A DNA stretch of 48,162 nucleotides from Chloroflexia bacterium (GTDB lineage: Bacteria; Chloroflexota; Chloroflexia; DTKN01), in assembly GCA_016928715.1 (NCBI GenBank), contig JAFGKG010000072.1, positions 1 through 48,162 of the forward strand. The letters are read 5' to 3'. A model generated the notes under the pieces. The model was given only the letters and a program-made list of their open reading frames with translations, made no database searches and was not told the DNA's origin. Positions 32,886-41,681 of this stretch are shown piece by piece. Numbering within the stretch: position 1 is the first letter of the stretch; every line of letters starts with the position of its first letter. A program made the translations under genes and the position numbers.

Positions 32886-34094
32886 ATGAATCGTCTCGAG
32901 CTGTACAGGTCCCTGGCCATCCCCAACACGACCAAGATCCTGCTCATCGTCATGGACGGGCTGGGCGGCCTGCCCCAGGTTCCGGATGGCCCCACCGAGT
33001 TGGAGGCGGCCCATACGCCTCACCTGGACGCCCTGGCCGCTCGTTCCATCTGCGGCCTGAGCACGCCCATCGCGGCGGGCGTGACCCCGGGCAGCGGTCC
33101 CGGCCACGTCTCCCTCTTTGGCTATGATCCCCTGGCCTACGAGGTCGGCCGGGGCGTACTGGAGGCGCTGGGCATCGGCTTTGAGCTGCAGCGCAACGAC
33201 GTGGCCGCCCGGGGCAACTTTTGCACCGTGGACCCCGAGAGCGGCCACATCACCGACCGGCGCGCCGGCCGGATTCCCACCGAGTTGGGTGCGCGCCTGG
33301 TGCAAAAGCTGCGCGCCATCCAGATCCCGGGCATCGAGATTTTCGTCGAGCCGGTCAAGGAGTACCGTTTTGTGCTGGTGCTGCGGGGCGAGGATCTCTA
33401 CGACGGGCTCACCGAGACCGACCCCCAACGCACCGGTGTCCCGCCCCTGCCGGTGGAGCCGACCCGTCCCGAGGCCGCCCGCACCGCCGCGCTGTTCAAC
33501 CAGTGGCTGGCCGAGGCGCGCAAACTGCTGGCCGACGAGCATCCCGCCAATAGCTGCAATCTGCGCGGCCTGGCCAAGATCCCCGACCTGCCCTCGCTGG
33601 AGGAACTCTACGGGCTGCGCTGCGGCGCCATTGCCACCTATCCTATGTACCGGGGCATCGCCCGGCTGGCGGGGATGGATGTCCTGCCGACGGGGGATAC
33701 AATCGCCAGCGAGATAGAGACGCTGCGCGAGCACTGGGATGACTATGATTTTTACTTTTTCCACGTCAAAAAGACAGACAGCATGGGGGAGGACGGCAAC
33801 TTTGCGGGCAAGGTCCAAGTCATCGAGGAGTTTGACGGGTACCTGCCGGCGATCCTGGACTTGGAGCCGGACGTGATCCTGATCAGCGGCGATCATTCCA
33901 CGCCGGCGCTCTGGAAGGCCCACAGTTGGCACGAACTGCCGGTGCTGCTTTGGTCGCGCTACGTCCGCCCGGACTCGGTGCGCCTGTTTGGCGAGCGGCC
34001 CTGCATGGCCGGCGGCCTGGGCCACGTCCGGCACGTGGACCTGATCCCGCTGGCCCTGGCCCACGCCGGCCGCCTGACCAAGTTTGGGGCTTGA
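32886..34094 (+). CDS. apgM: 2,3-bisphosphoglycerate-independent phosphoglycerate mutase, archaeal type (ApgM)
   Basis: A 402-aa glycolytic and gluconeogenic enzyme interconverting 3- and 2-phosphoglycerate. It belongs to the alkaline-phosphatase superfamily: VMDGLGG near the N-terminus, then VTPGSGPGHVSLFGYDP with S70 as the catalytic/metal-bound serine, and HVKKTDSMGEDG plus ISGDHSTP with the C-terminal metal ligands. Length fits ApgM and not the longer GpmI. AAAGGAGGA lies about 6 nt before the ATG. It follows the gluzincin gene by 54 bp. Confidence 0.93.
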   Translation: MNRLELYRSLAIPNTTKILLIVMDGLGGLPQVPDGPTELEAAHTPHLDALAARSICGLSTPIAAGVTPGSGPGHVSLFGYDPLAYEVGRGVLEALGIGFELQRNDVAARGNFCTVDPESGHITDRRAGRIPTELGARLVQKLRAIQIPGIEIFVEPVKEYRFVLVLRGEDLYDGLTETDPQRTGVPPLPVEPTRPEAARTAALFNQWLAEARKLLADEHPANSCNLRGLAKIPDLPSLEELYGLRCGAIATYPMYRGIARLAGMDVLPTGDTIASEIETLREHWDDYDFYFFHVKKTDSMGEDGNFAGKVQVIEEFDGYLPAILDLEPDVILISGDHSTPALWKAHSWHELPVLLWSRYVRPDSVRLFGERPCMAGGLGHVRHVDLIPLALAHAGRLTKFGA

Positions 34095-34114
34095 TGGGCC
34101 AATCGTCCACATTA

Positions 34115-34169
34115 GCACAGACAGAACGCGCTGATCGCCGAATAGGCCGGTCAGCGCGTATGTTTGTGC
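34115..34169. terminator. Stem-loop between convergent apgM and M42 genes
   Basis: Inner arms ACGCGCTGA (34126-34134) and TCAGCGCGT (34151-34159), outer arms GCACA and TGTGC. There is no strong U-tract, so it is either a bidirectional 3' stem-loop or an intergenic repeat. Confidence 0.5.
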
Positions 34170-34211
34170 TTTGGGGAATGGCTTGCTCAGTTCAAAGGTT
34201 TTTGTTGTCCC

Positions 34212-35276
34212 CTATAACCCCGCCACGGTCTCCCGGTCCAGTTTTTGCACCAGGGCCAGCAGGAGTTTGAGGGTATTGTCATAATCCTCCCGCCGTATAA
34301 TGGAGCTATGGCTGTGGATATGCCGTGTGGGCACAGCCAGGACCACGCTGGGTACGCCGCTGTTGTGGAGGTGGATCATGCCGCCGTCGGTGGCCCCGCC
34401 CATCATGACCGAGAGCTGCAGCGGAATGTCCGCTTCCTCGGCGGTCTCGATGACCAGGTCGCGCAGGTGCAGGTTGGGGATCATGCGGGCGTCATAGACG
34501 AGCATGGAGGGACCGCCGCCCAGCTTGACGCTGGATTCCTCCTTCTTGATCCCGGGCACGTCGCCGGCAATGTCCACTTCCAGGATGATCGCTACGTCCG
34601 GGTTGACCAGGTGGGCCGAGGTTTTGGCCCCCCGCAGGCCGACCTCCTCCTGCACGGTGCCCACAGCATAGAGCGAGTTGACCCGCTCTCGGTTGGCCAT
34701 TTCGCGCAGCGTTTCCATGGCCAGGGCGCAGCCGACCCGGTTGTCAAAGGCCTTGCCCAGGTAGGACTGGGGGATCCCCATTACGGTAAAGGGGCTGACG
34801 GGGACGATGGGGTCACCGACGCGGATACCCAACTGCTCGACCTCCTCGCTGCTGGTGGCGCCCACGTCGATGTACATATCCTTCTTTTCGACAATCTTGT
34901 CCCGTTCCTCTTTGCTCAACATGTGCGGCGGCTTGGCCCCGGCGATGCCCACCACTGGGCCGTTCTTGCTGAGGATGGTCATTCGTTGGCCCAGGATGAC
35001 CAGGTCCCACCAGCCGCCCAGGGGCAGAAAGCGCAAAAAGCCCTCCTCGGAGATTTGGCGGACCATAAAGCCGACCTCGTCCATGTGGCCGGCCAGCATG
35101 ACCCGGGGGCCGTCCTCCGGCCCGGGCAATTTAGCCACAAAGCTGCCCAGTTGATCCTGGGTGATCTCGGCAATGTCCTGCATATAGCGGTGCATGATTT
35201 GGCGTACCTCGGCTTCATAGCCGGACACGCCGGGGGCTTCGGTCAGCGCTTGGAGTAGCTTTTCTCGTTCGTCCAC
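34212..35276 (-). CDS. M42 family metallo-aminopeptidase
   Basis: A 354-aa M42 (glutamyl aminopeptidase/FrvX/TET type) peptidase. Metal ligands appear in order: AGHMDEVG (H64, D66), KAFDNRVG (Asp), VQEEVGLRG (Glu pair, including the base), EVDIAGD (Asp) and TRHIHSH (His). Such enzymes form dodecameric TET particles trimming peptides in the cytoplasm. GTG start with AGGAG 7 nt upstream. It lies 12 bp after the second M42 gene, its evident paralogue, and they probably differ in specificity. Confidence 0.92.
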   Translation of the reverse strand: MDEREKLLQALTEAPGVSGYEAEVRQIMHRYMQDIAEITQDQLGSFVAKLPGPEDGPRVMLAGHMDEVGFMVRQISEEGFLRFLPLGGWWDLVILGQRMTILSKNGPVVGIAGAKPPHMLSKEERDKIVEKKDMYIDVGATSSEEVEQLGIRVGDPIVPVSPFTVMGIPQSYLGKAFDNRVGCALAMETLREMANRERVNSLYAVGTVQEEVGLRGAKTSAHLVNPDVAIILEVDIAGDVPGIKKEESSVKLGGGPSMLVYDARMIPNLHLRDLVIETAEEADIPLQLSVMMGGATDGGMIHLHNSGVPSVVLAVPTRHIHSHSSIIRREDYDNTLKLLLALVQKLDRETVAGL

Positions 35277-35288
35277 TGGGGGGCTCCT

Positions 35289-36287
35289 TTATAAATCGAT
35301 CGGTCCCTGTAATAGGGCCAGTAACAGGCGCACGCTGTTGTGCAGATCCTCCACGTCAATCATTTCGGAGGTCGTGTGCACGTAACGTGCGGCAATGGAA
35401 ATAGTCCCGGCCGGCACGCCGGCCCGGGAGGTCTGGATAGCCCGCGAATCCGTCGTGCCGCCGAGCAGGACTTCGCGCTGATAGGGGATGTCGTGGGCCT
35501 CGGCGGTGCGGATGAGCAGATCCTTGACCCCAGGGTGGGCCAGCATGCCGCTGTCCTTGACCTTGATGGCCGGCCCCTCTCCCAGAGAGACGGCCATAGG
35601 CTGGGCCTCGGGCGTATCGCCGGTGCAGGTGACGTCAAGGGCGATGGCCATATCAGGCTCTATCGCATAGGCCGAGGTGGTCGCCCCGCGCAGTCCAATC
35701 TCCTCCTGGGTGGTAAAGACGACGTAAATGTCGTGTGGGCTGGAGGGCAGTTGGCGCAGTGTCTCGACCAGGATGGCGCAGCCGGCCCGGTCGTCCATGG
35801 CCTTGCCGATGGTCCGCCCGTTGTTCAGGTAGAAGGAGCGGTCCATACAGGCCACGTCGCCCACGCGCACCATCGTTTCGGCCTCGGCGCGGTCCTTGGC
35901 CCCCACGTCGATAAAGAGCTTGTTCATGGCGAGTTCGTTCTTGCTCTCGATGGGCTCGATGCCGATGCCGCCCAGGAGGCCCGAGGCAAAGCGGACCCGT
36001 TGCCCCAGCAGGGTGAGCGGGTTGACGCCGCCAACGGCCGTAAAGCGCAAAAAGCCCTTTTTGTCGATATAACTGACGATGAGCCCGATCTCGTCCATGT
36101 GGGCGGCCAGCATGATGCGCTGCCCCCCCGCGCTGCCGGCCTTGGCCCGGACGATTAGGTTGCCCAGAGCGTCCACGCGCGTCTCCTGTGCATAGTCCGC
36201 CACCAGGGCTTGCAGGTCCTGGCGCACGGCCTCCTCATTGCCGGAGGGGCCGTACTGTTCGCTCAACTGCTTTAAAATCTCTTGCAA
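35289..36287 (-). CDS. M42 family metallo-aminopeptidase (paralogue)
   Basis: A 332-aa M42 peptidase with AAHMDEIG, KAMDDRAGCA, TTQEEIGLRGA, ALDVTCTGD and ARYVHTTSE carrying the metal and catalytic residues. The frame extends upstream to 36362, but a TTG at 36287 sits 4-5 nt after a perfect AGGAGGT and begins the family-typical LQEILKQLSE, so that start is preferred. A hairpin at 36299-36338 abuts the binding site. It is followed by the other M42 gene, forming a two-peptidase unit downstream of gmd. Confidence 0.9.
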   Translation of the reverse strand: MQEILKQLSEQYGPSGNEEAVRQDLQALVADYAQETRVDALGNLIVRAKAGSAGGQRIMLAAHMDEIGLIVSYIDKKGFLRFTAVGGVNPLTLLGQRVRFASGLLGGIGIEPIESKNELAMNKLFIDVGAKDRAEAETMVRVGDVACMDRSFYLNNGRTIGKAMDDRAGCAILVETLRQLPSSPHDIYVVFTTQEEIGLRGATTSAYAIEPDMAIALDVTCTGDTPEAQPMAVSLGEGPAIKVKDSGMLAHPGVKDLLIRTAEAHDIPYQREVLLGGTTDSRAIQTSRAGVPAGTISIAARYVHTTSEMIDVEDLHNSVRLLLALLQGPIDL

Positions 36288-36298
36288 TGGGACCTCCT

Positions 36299-36338
36299 TT
36301 TCGGCCGGTTCTATCCTGGTCTGGGGGCCCGGCCGAAA
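36299..36338. repeat. Inverted repeat between gmd and the M42 gene
   Basis: TTTCGGCCGG (36299-36308) and CCGGCCGAAA (36329-36338) pair over 10 bp with a 20-nt loop. It lies just before the M42 ribosome binding site. It may end gmd transcription in part or affect M42 translation. No U-tract. Confidence 0.6.
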
Positions 36339-36368
36339 CTCGCCACTTTTGGAAAGGTTCAAGCGGTA

Positions 36369-37361
36369 CTAATGCAGCGGTTCTCCTCGCTGGGAGATTT
36401 TCTGGGAGCGCAGGGTTTTGAGGTCGGCATCCACCATCATTTTGACGAGCGCCTCAAAGCTGACCTGGGGCTCCCAGTCCAGTATCCTCTTGGCCTTGCC
36501 GGGGTCGCTGACCAACAGATCGACCTCCGCCGGCCGGTAGAATTTGGGGTCGACGACCACGTAATCCTGCCAGTCCAATTCCAGGTGGGCAAAGGCGATC
36601 TCGCACAGCTCGCGGACGCTGTGCGTTTCACCGCTGCCGACGACGTAATCATCGGGCGTTTCCTGCTGCAGCATCAGCCACATGGCCTCGACGTAATCGC
36701 CGGCATAGCCCCAGTCGCGCCGCGAGTCCAGATTGCCCAGGCGCAGTTCATTGCTCAGGCCCAGCTTGATCTTGGCCGCGTTGTAGCTGATCTTGCGGGT
36801 GACAAACTCCAATCCTCGGCGGGGGCTCTCGTGGTTGAAGAGGATGCCCGAGCAGGCAAAGAGATCATAGCTCTCGCGATAGTTGACCGTGATCCAGTGC
36901 CCATAGACCTTGGCCACGCCGTAGGGGCTGCGGGGGTAAAAGGGGGTGGTTTCGGTCTGGGGAACCTCGCGAACGGTTCCAAACATTTCGCTGCTCGACG
37001 CCTGGTAGAACTTGATCGAGGGGTCCACGATGCGGATGGCGTCGAGCATGCGGGTGACCCCCAGGGCGGTGACCTCTCCGGTAAAGACGGGCTGCTTCCA
37101 GGAGGTGGGCACAAAGGACTGTGCGGCCAGGTTATAGATTTCGGCGGGGCGGTGTTCGCGGATAATGTCGACCAACGAGAACTGGTCCAGCAGATCGCCC
37201 TGCACCAGGACCAGATTTTCCTGGATGTGCCGGATGCGGTCAAAGTTGACCGTGCTGGACCGCCGGACCATGCCGATGACCTGGTAACCACGCTCCAGGA
37301 GAAACTCGGCCAGGTAGGAACCGTCCTGACCGGTGATCCCGGTGATGAGTGCGGTGGGCAT
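36369..37361 (-). CDS. gmd: GDP-mannose 4,6-dehydratase
   Basis: A 330-aa short-chain dehydrogenase converting GDP-mannose to GDP-4-keto-6-deoxymannose, precursor of GDP-fucose, rhamnose or perosamine for surface glycans. Cofactor loop [27 protein letters not shown] with the catalytic Ser/Thr region, [15 protein letters not shown] with Y147 and K151, [16 protein letters not shown], and [25 protein letters not shown] precedes the ATG. It has its own promoter at 37400-37428, divergent from the DUF5680 gene. The next enzyme of the pathway is not in the window. Confidence 0.95.
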   Translation of the reverse strand: MPTALITGITGQDGSYLAEFLLERGYQVIGMVRRSSTVNFDRIRHIQENLVLVQGDLLDQFSLVDIIREHRPAEIYNLAAQSFVPTSWKQPVFTGEVTALGVTRMLDAIRIVDPSIKFYQASSSEMFGTVREVPQTETTPFYPRSPYGVAKVYGHWITVNYRESYDLFACSGILFNHESPRRGLEFVTRKISYNAAKIKLGLSNELRLGNLDSRRDWGYAGDYVEAMWLMLQQETPDDYVVGSGETHSVRELCEIAFAHLELDWQDYVVVDPKFYRPAEVDLLVSDPGKAKRILDWEPQVSFEALVKMMVDADLKTLRSQKISQRGEPLH

Positions 37362-37399
37362 AGGACCTCCTTGTCCATACGTTGTCTACTAACGGCGTT

Positions 37400-37428
37400 A
37401 TTATACCAGTAAAGGGGGGGAGATGCAA
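37400..37428 (-). promoter_or_regulatory. Promoter of gmd
   Basis: On the minus strand: TTGCAT (37428-37423), 17 bp, TATAAT (37405-37400) with extended TGG. Its -35 lies 6 bp from the -35 of the divergent promoter at 37435. Confidence 0.8.
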
Positions 37429-37434
37429 CCTGGC

Positions 37435-37463
37435 TTGCTCACTGGGGTGCAGCATGCTATAAT
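37435..37463 (+). promoter_or_regulatory. Promoter of the DUF5680 gene
   Basis: TTGCTC (37435-37440), 17 bp, TATAAT (37458-37463) with extended TGC. It lies downstream of an earlier in-frame start at 37423 and so supports translation from 37555. Confidence 0.8.
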
Positions 37464-37554
37464 GCAAGCAGGCCAGGGCCAGGCGGCCTGGCGATCTCGG
37501 CAAGCGGTCGTGGCTTGCCTTTTGGATGCGGTTTTCCAGGCGAGGGTCGGCGCT

Positions 37555-38010
37555 ATGAAACTTGAGGAATTGGAGCGTTTTATCATCGCGGCCCGCGAGA
37601 ATGTCGCCCGGGGCCAGGCCCGCCGTGTGCCCCCGGAGCGCTCTGGAGCGGCGGAAATTCTCTATCGGGAGGGAGGGCTGACCTACCGGGACAGCTATTT
37701 CGGCCAGGGCCGGCTGCTGGGACAGGAGATCGTCCGTCGGGCCGGCACGGTGGTCTGGGGCATGAACTATTGGATCGTCCTGGCCGATCTACCCCTGCCA
37801 GGGGGGGAGTTGGCCTCCTTTCTCCAGCGCGCCCAGTTGGAGCGCTATCGCCAGCGCCGGCTGCTGGGGTCCTACTCCTGGCAGGAACGGCTGCTGCGCT
37901 ACGAGGATCATAACGAGGGCGACCTGGACAAGTTCCAGGGGGATGTGCACATCTTTTACCAGGACCGCTCGGTCTACCATATGCGCTACTGTGGGGGACG
38001 GCTGCGCTAG
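37555..38010 (+). CDS. DUF5680-like small protein
   Basis: A 151-aa soluble protein. The segments LTYRDSYFGQGRLLGQEIV, VVWGMNYWIV, YEDHNEGDLDKFQGD and SVYHMRYCGGRL fit the DUF5680 pattern (YxDSYFG, VWxMNY, FxGxE, YxGG). The function is unknown. The ATG at 37555 has GAGGG about 7 nt upstream and lies after the promoter; the longer frame from 37423 would start before it. It is a single-gene unit ending 5 bp from the convergent deacetylase. Confidence 0.75.
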   Translation: MKLEELERFIIAARENVARGQARRVPPERSGAAEILYREGGLTYRDSYFGQGRLLGQEIVRRAGTVVWGMNYWIVLADLPLPGGELASFLQRAQLERYRQRRLLGSYSWQERLLRYEDHNEGDLDKFQGDVHIFYQDRSVYHMRYCGGRLR

Positions 38011-38015
38011 TTGAT

Positions 38016-39203
38016 TTATTGCCCCAGCGGGTATTGCCGCAGGGCCATCCCCTCCGGCAGGCTTTCGGCCAGGAGGCCCTGCAATCGTTCGGGCAGGGGA
38101 TGGGGGATGGACACGGTCAGGGGGTCGCCGTCCGAGATGTAACGCAGTTCGGGATGGATCTCGAAATAGTCCAGCCAGATGTCCAACTCGTCCTCAAAGA
38201 CCTGGTTACGGCGGATGTGATAGGGGTCAAAGTTGAGGGAGAAGGGGCTGGCGGAGGGCCCGCCGGCCACCTCGACGACGGCCTCAAAGTCGTAAACCTG
38301 TTCCTCCCAAACACCACCGTGAATCAGGCTCTCGTCCTCCGGGTACATGCCCAGGGGTGCCGAGAGGCTCTGCAGTTCGTAGCCGGGGACGATTGCCTCG
38401 ATCGTGTTCTCGGAAACGGCCAACTGCCAGCGGATCTTTTCCTCGGTGCCCTGGTCCAGGCGGTAATGGGAGATGGTATGGGAGCCGATTTCCATGCCCC
38501 AGCCCACCAGGTCCTGCAGCTTTTTTTCGGCCCACTCGGGCTGCCCGAACAGGATGCGGTCGTCCAGGTCGACGTCCAGCAGGACGAAAAAGGTGGCCCG
38601 GGGCTGCCAGTCCTGGGGGTGCGCCTGGGCCGCGGCCAGCAGGATGCCGCAGGCCGAGTCGGGGTCGGGTTGGCCATCCTCCAGGTAGCGGCACTGTCCC
38701 GAGGAGGAATCGTCAAAGGTCAGCACGATGGGGGTCTTGCCGGCCGGCACGTCGATCTGGCCCCGGGCCAGGTCGATCAGGTTGATGGGATAATAGCCGG
38801 CGGCGATGAGCTGCTCCACGTCCCGGCGAAAATTGTCCGGGGTGCGGCTCCAGCGCCCCCCCGGCTCTTCGATCAGGTGATACTCCAGCACCAGGATCCA
38901 GCCGAGCTCGTTGGCCTGGACCTGCTGCAGAAAGATCGTGGGGTCCACGGTGGGCTCGGTCGTCGCCGTGGGCGGGGGCGGGGTGGGCGTTGGGCTGGGA
39001 TCGGGCGTCGCCGTGGGCGGGGACGTCGGACTGGGGGGCACCGGGGAGGCCGTGGCCGTCGGCGGCGCGGAGGTCGGCCCTCCCCCGGTGGTAGCCAGGC
39101 CGCTCGGACCATCAGCACACGCTCCGACCAGCAGAGCCAGCAACATGAGAACGACCGGCAGCAGCAGGCGCCGGCAACATTGATTTTCGTCCATCCCGGT
39201 CAT
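38016..39203 (-). CDS. Polysaccharide deacetylase (CE4) family lipoprotein
   Basis: A 395-aa exported lipoprotein. Hydrophobic signal with lipobox VGAC (C29), then a long Thr/Pro/Ser-rich linker (30-90). CE4 domain: motif 1 LTFDDSSSG with D164/D165, motif 2 IGSHTISH with H242 and H246. CE4 enzymes remove N- or O-acetyl groups from peptidoglycan or exopolysaccharide. GGAGG lies about 8 nt before the ATG. Neighbouring envelope genes (sortase, gmd) fit a cell-surface role. The substrate is not determined. Confidence 0.85.
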   Translation of the reverse strand: MTGMDENQCCRRLLLPVVLMLLALLVGACADGPSGLATTGGGPTSAPPTATASPVPPSPTSPPTATPDPSPTPTPPPPTATTEPTVDPTIFLQQVQANELGWILVLEYHLIEEPGGRWSRTPDNFRRDVEQLIAAGYYPINLIDLARGQIDVPAGKTPIVLTFDDSSSGQCRYLEDGQPDPDSACGILLAAAQAHPQDWQPRATFFVLLDVDLDDRILFGQPEWAEKKLQDLVGWGMEIGSHTISHYRLDQGTEEKIRWQLAVSENTIEAIVPGYELQSLSAPLGMYPEDESLIHGGVWEEQVYDFEAVVEVAGGPSASPFSLNFDPYHIRRNQVFEDELDIWLDYFEIHPELRYISDGDPLTVSIPHPLPERLQGLLAESLPEGMALRQYPLGQ

Positions 39204-39313
39204 CGACTATTCCTCCAGATCCTCAGCGTCGACAAGGATCATCTTTTGTCGTATCTGCCAACCGTATCCAGCCGCCAATCGATGAAACTAACGCGCTAAC
39301 GTGCGGACGCATA

Positions 39314-39344
39314 AACCGTCAACCGTCAACCTTTAACTTTCAAC
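39314..39344. repeat. Heptanucleotide tandem repeat at the 3' end of obg
   Basis: AACCGTC, AACCGTC, AACCTTT and AACTTTC follow one another with a 7-nt period. The stop codon of obg (39335-39333) lies inside the array. Confidence 0.7.
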
Positions 39345-40688
39345 GTCTTCTTCCGGCCAGTACCAATCTATCTCTTCCGGTGGCTCCTCGGCGGTCTCGT
39401 TCCAGTCCTCCTCCTCCCAGAACAGTTCTACGGGGCCGACCCGCACGCGATCTCCTTGTCCCACGCCGGCCTCGACCAGGGCCTGTTCGATGCCCAACGC
39501 GGCCAGGGCCCTTTGAAAGCGGTCGGCGGCCTCGGGCAGGGCAAAGTTGGTGATGCGGGCCAGCCGTTCGATGCGCCGGCCGTGGACGGCAAAGCCATCC
39601 TCGTCCCGCTCGAGGCGAAAGCCGTCCTCCTCCGGTGTGGGCGGGGCAAAGACCAGGGGTTCCTCCTGCGCGGGGGGCTCTTGGGCCGGCGGCATTTCCT
39701 GCAGCAGGGCCGCGGCCCGGTTGATCAAGGCCTGTACCCCCTCGCCGGTCGCGGCCGAGATGGGCCAGAGGTCATCCAGGTTCAGGGAGCCCTCTTCCTG
39801 CAGCAGCTCCCAGTAGGCCTGGGCGTCGGGCAGGTCCATTTTGTTCCAGGCCACGATCTGCCGGCGTTGGGCCAGGATCGGGCTGTACTGGGCCAGTTCG
39901 TGGTTGGTCGCGGCATAGTCGGCCAGGGGGTCGCGGCCATCGATCCCGGCCCCGTCGAGCACGTGGATGATCAGGCGGGTGCGCTCGATGTGCCGCAGGA
40001 ACTGCAGGCCCAGGCCGGTGCCCTCGCTGGCTCCCTCGATCAGGCCGGGGATGTCGGCCATGACAAAGCTCAGGTCGCCCACGGTGACCACGCCCAGGTT
40101 GGGCGAGAGGGTGGTAAAGGGGTAGGCGGCGATCTTGGGCCGGGCCGCGCTGACGGTGGCCAGCAGAGTGGACTTGCCGGCGTTGGGATAGCCCACCAGG
40201 CCGACGTCGGCGATGAGCTTGAGCTCCAGTTGCAGCCAGCGCTCCTCACCCGGTTCGCCCAGTTCGGCCATGCGGGGGGTCTGGTGGGTGGGTGTGGCAA
40301 AGGCGGCATTGCCCCGTCCCCCCTTCCCACCCCGCGCCACCAAGAGGCGCTGATCCGGGAAGAGCAGGTCGACGGAGAGGCCGCTTTCCGGGCCGACGCC
40401 GTGGACGACCGTTCCTGGGGGGACCAGGATCTCCACATCTGCCCCGTTGGCACCGTGGCAGTTGCGGCCCTCGCCCGGCCGGCCGTTCTCGGCACGGAAA
40501 TGCTGCTGTTGTTTAAAGGGGATCAGGGTGTTCAAGTGCCGGCTGACCTGCAGGTAGACGTGTCCGCCCCGCCCCCCATTCCCGCCGGCCGGCCCGCCAA
40601 AGGGCACGTACTTTTCGCGGCGGAACGCCACGCAGCCATGGCCGCCGTCCCCCGCCTTGACGTAAATTTTGGCCTGATCGTACAGCAT
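39333..40688 (-). CDS. obg: Obg/CgtA GTPase
   Basis: A 451-aa ribosome-associated GTPase involved in 50S maturation and stress control. The N-terminal Obg fold (1-158) has Gly-rich runs (GGPAGGNGGRGGHVYL, ARGGKGGRGNAAF). The G domain has P-loop GYPNAGKS, G2 AYPFTTL, G3 DIPGLIEGA and G4 NKMD. A C-terminal OCT-type domain follows (FAVHGRRIERLARITNF...VRVGPVELFWEE). The ATG at 40688 begins the family-typical MLYDQAKIYVKAGDGG; the 30 upstream codons are non-conserved. The promoter is at 40769-40797. Confidence 0.96.
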   Translation of the reverse strand: MLYDQAKIYVKAGDGGHGCVAFRREKYVPFGGPAGGNGGRGGHVYLQVSRHLNTLIPFKQQQHFRAENGRPGEGRNCHGANGADVEILVPPGTVVHGVGPESGLSVDLLFPDQRLLVARGGKGGRGNAAFATPTHQTPRMAELGEPGEERWLQLELKLIADVGLVGYPNAGKSTLLATVSAARPKIAAYPFTTLSPNLGVVTVGDLSFVMADIPGLIEGASEGTGLGLQFLRHIERTRLIIHVLDGAGIDGRDPLADYAATNHELAQYSPILAQRRQIVAWNKMDLPDAQAYWELLQEEGSLNLDDLWPISAATGEGVQALINRAAALLQEMPPAQEPPAQEEPLVFAPPTPEEDGFRLERDEDGFAVHGRRIERLARITNFALPEAADRFQRALAALGIEQALVEAGVGQGDRVRVGPVELFWEEEDWNETAEEPPEEIDWYWPEEDVES

Positions 40689-40768
40689 GGTCCATTCCCG
40701 GTCCGTTTGGACGCCTTGTTTGCCGGGAGCTCGGACTTGCCGTGCCCCAGCGATCCAGTCTGCCGGCC

Positions 40769-40797
40769 ATTGTAGCATCGAAGGCCTGGGCCGTCAA
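40769..40797 (-). promoter_or_regulatory. Promoter of obg
   Basis: On the minus strand: TTGACG (40797-40792), 17 bp, TACAAT (40774-40769) with extended TGC, 80 bp before the obg ATG. Confidence 0.75.
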
Positions 40798-40816
40798 GGA
40801 GCGTGACCTCCGCACT

Positions 40817-40845
40817 TTGCCAGCCCCCAGGGGTTGTGGTATACT
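40817..40845 (+). promoter_or_regulatory. Promoter of the sortase gene
   Basis: TTGCCA (40817-40822), 17 bp, TATACT (40840-40845) with extended TGG. Divergent from the obg promoter, with 19 bp between the -35 boxes. Confidence 0.75.
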
Positions 40846-40888
40846 GATGGCGTTTCGGATATGCGCAGGCATGACAGGATTCAAGACG

Positions 40889-41665
40889 ATGCAGTTATCC
40901 CAAAGGACGCCCTCCACCCCCCGCCGCTGGCTGCTCTGGGGCCTGGGCAACGTGCTGATCCTGAGCGGTCTCTTTGCGCTGCTGTACGTGGGCGGCCTGC
41001 AGGCCTATGTCCTGGGGCGTCATTTGCCCCAGCCAGAGGCCGCGCCTAGCCCGCTGCGGCTGGCCCCGGCACTGTCCATGGAGCCGACGCACACGCCCAC
41101 GCCGGCCCTGCCGCTGCTCGATCATCCATCCGATCCCGAGCGTTCGGTGGAGCCGGTGCGCGTTACGAGCTGGCGTTCTCGCTTGAGCCGCATCGTTATC
41201 CCCACGATCCAGGTAGACAGCCCGGTGATCGAGGTCGGCTGGCACACAGAGGTGGTCGACGGGCGGCAGGTGACGGTTTGGGACGTCGCTCGTTTTGCCG
41301 TGGGCCATCATTATGGCTCGGCCAATCCGGGCGAGGGCTCCAACATTGTGCTGGCCGGCCACGTCGCCGGCCGGGCGGGGGCCGTATTTTTGCGCTTGAT
41401 CGAGCTGGAGCCGGGGGATCCGGTCCTCCTCTATGGCGACGGCCGGCAGTATCTTTACGTGGTCGAGGAGGTCCTGCTCCTGCCCGAGGTCGGCCAGCCG
41501 CTGGAGGTGCGCCTGCGCAATGCCCAGTACATGGCCTCGACGATGGAAGAGGTCCTGACCCTGATCACCTGTTGGCCGGTCCATGCCTACGATCAGCGCC
41601 TGGTCGTCCTGGCCCGACCCTACCGGGCTGCGCCCTTTCCCCGGCCCGATCTGATCGCGAACTAG
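40889..41665 (+). CDS. Sortase family transpeptidase
   Basis: A 258-aa membrane-anchored sortase with one N-terminal TM helix (about 13-38). The catalytic triad appears as AGHVAG (H158), LTLITCWP (C228, TLxTC motif) and DQRLVV (R237). Sortases cut a sorting signal and attach proteins to a surface acceptor, or link pilins. Earlier in-frame starts lie before the promoter. The ATG at 40889, with AGGA 9 nt upstream, was chosen, with 40871 as alternative. No LPxTG-type substrate is in the window. It is followed 16 bp later by the C39-like lipoprotein gene. Confidence 0.88.
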   Translation: MQLSQRTPSTPRRWLLWGLGNVLILSGLFALLYVGGLQAYVLGRHLPQPEAAPSPLRLAPALSMEPTHTPTPALPLLDHPSDPERSVEPVRVTSWRSRLSRIVIPTIQVDSPVIEVGWHTEVVDGRQVTVWDVARFAVGHHYGSANPGEGSNIVLAGHVAGRAGAVFLRLIELEPGDPVLLYGDGRQYLYVVEEVLLLPEVGQPLEVRLRNAQYMASTMEEVLTLITCWPVHAYDQRLVVLARPYRAAPFPRPDLIAN

Positions 41666-41681
41666 CGTTGTAGGAGACGTT

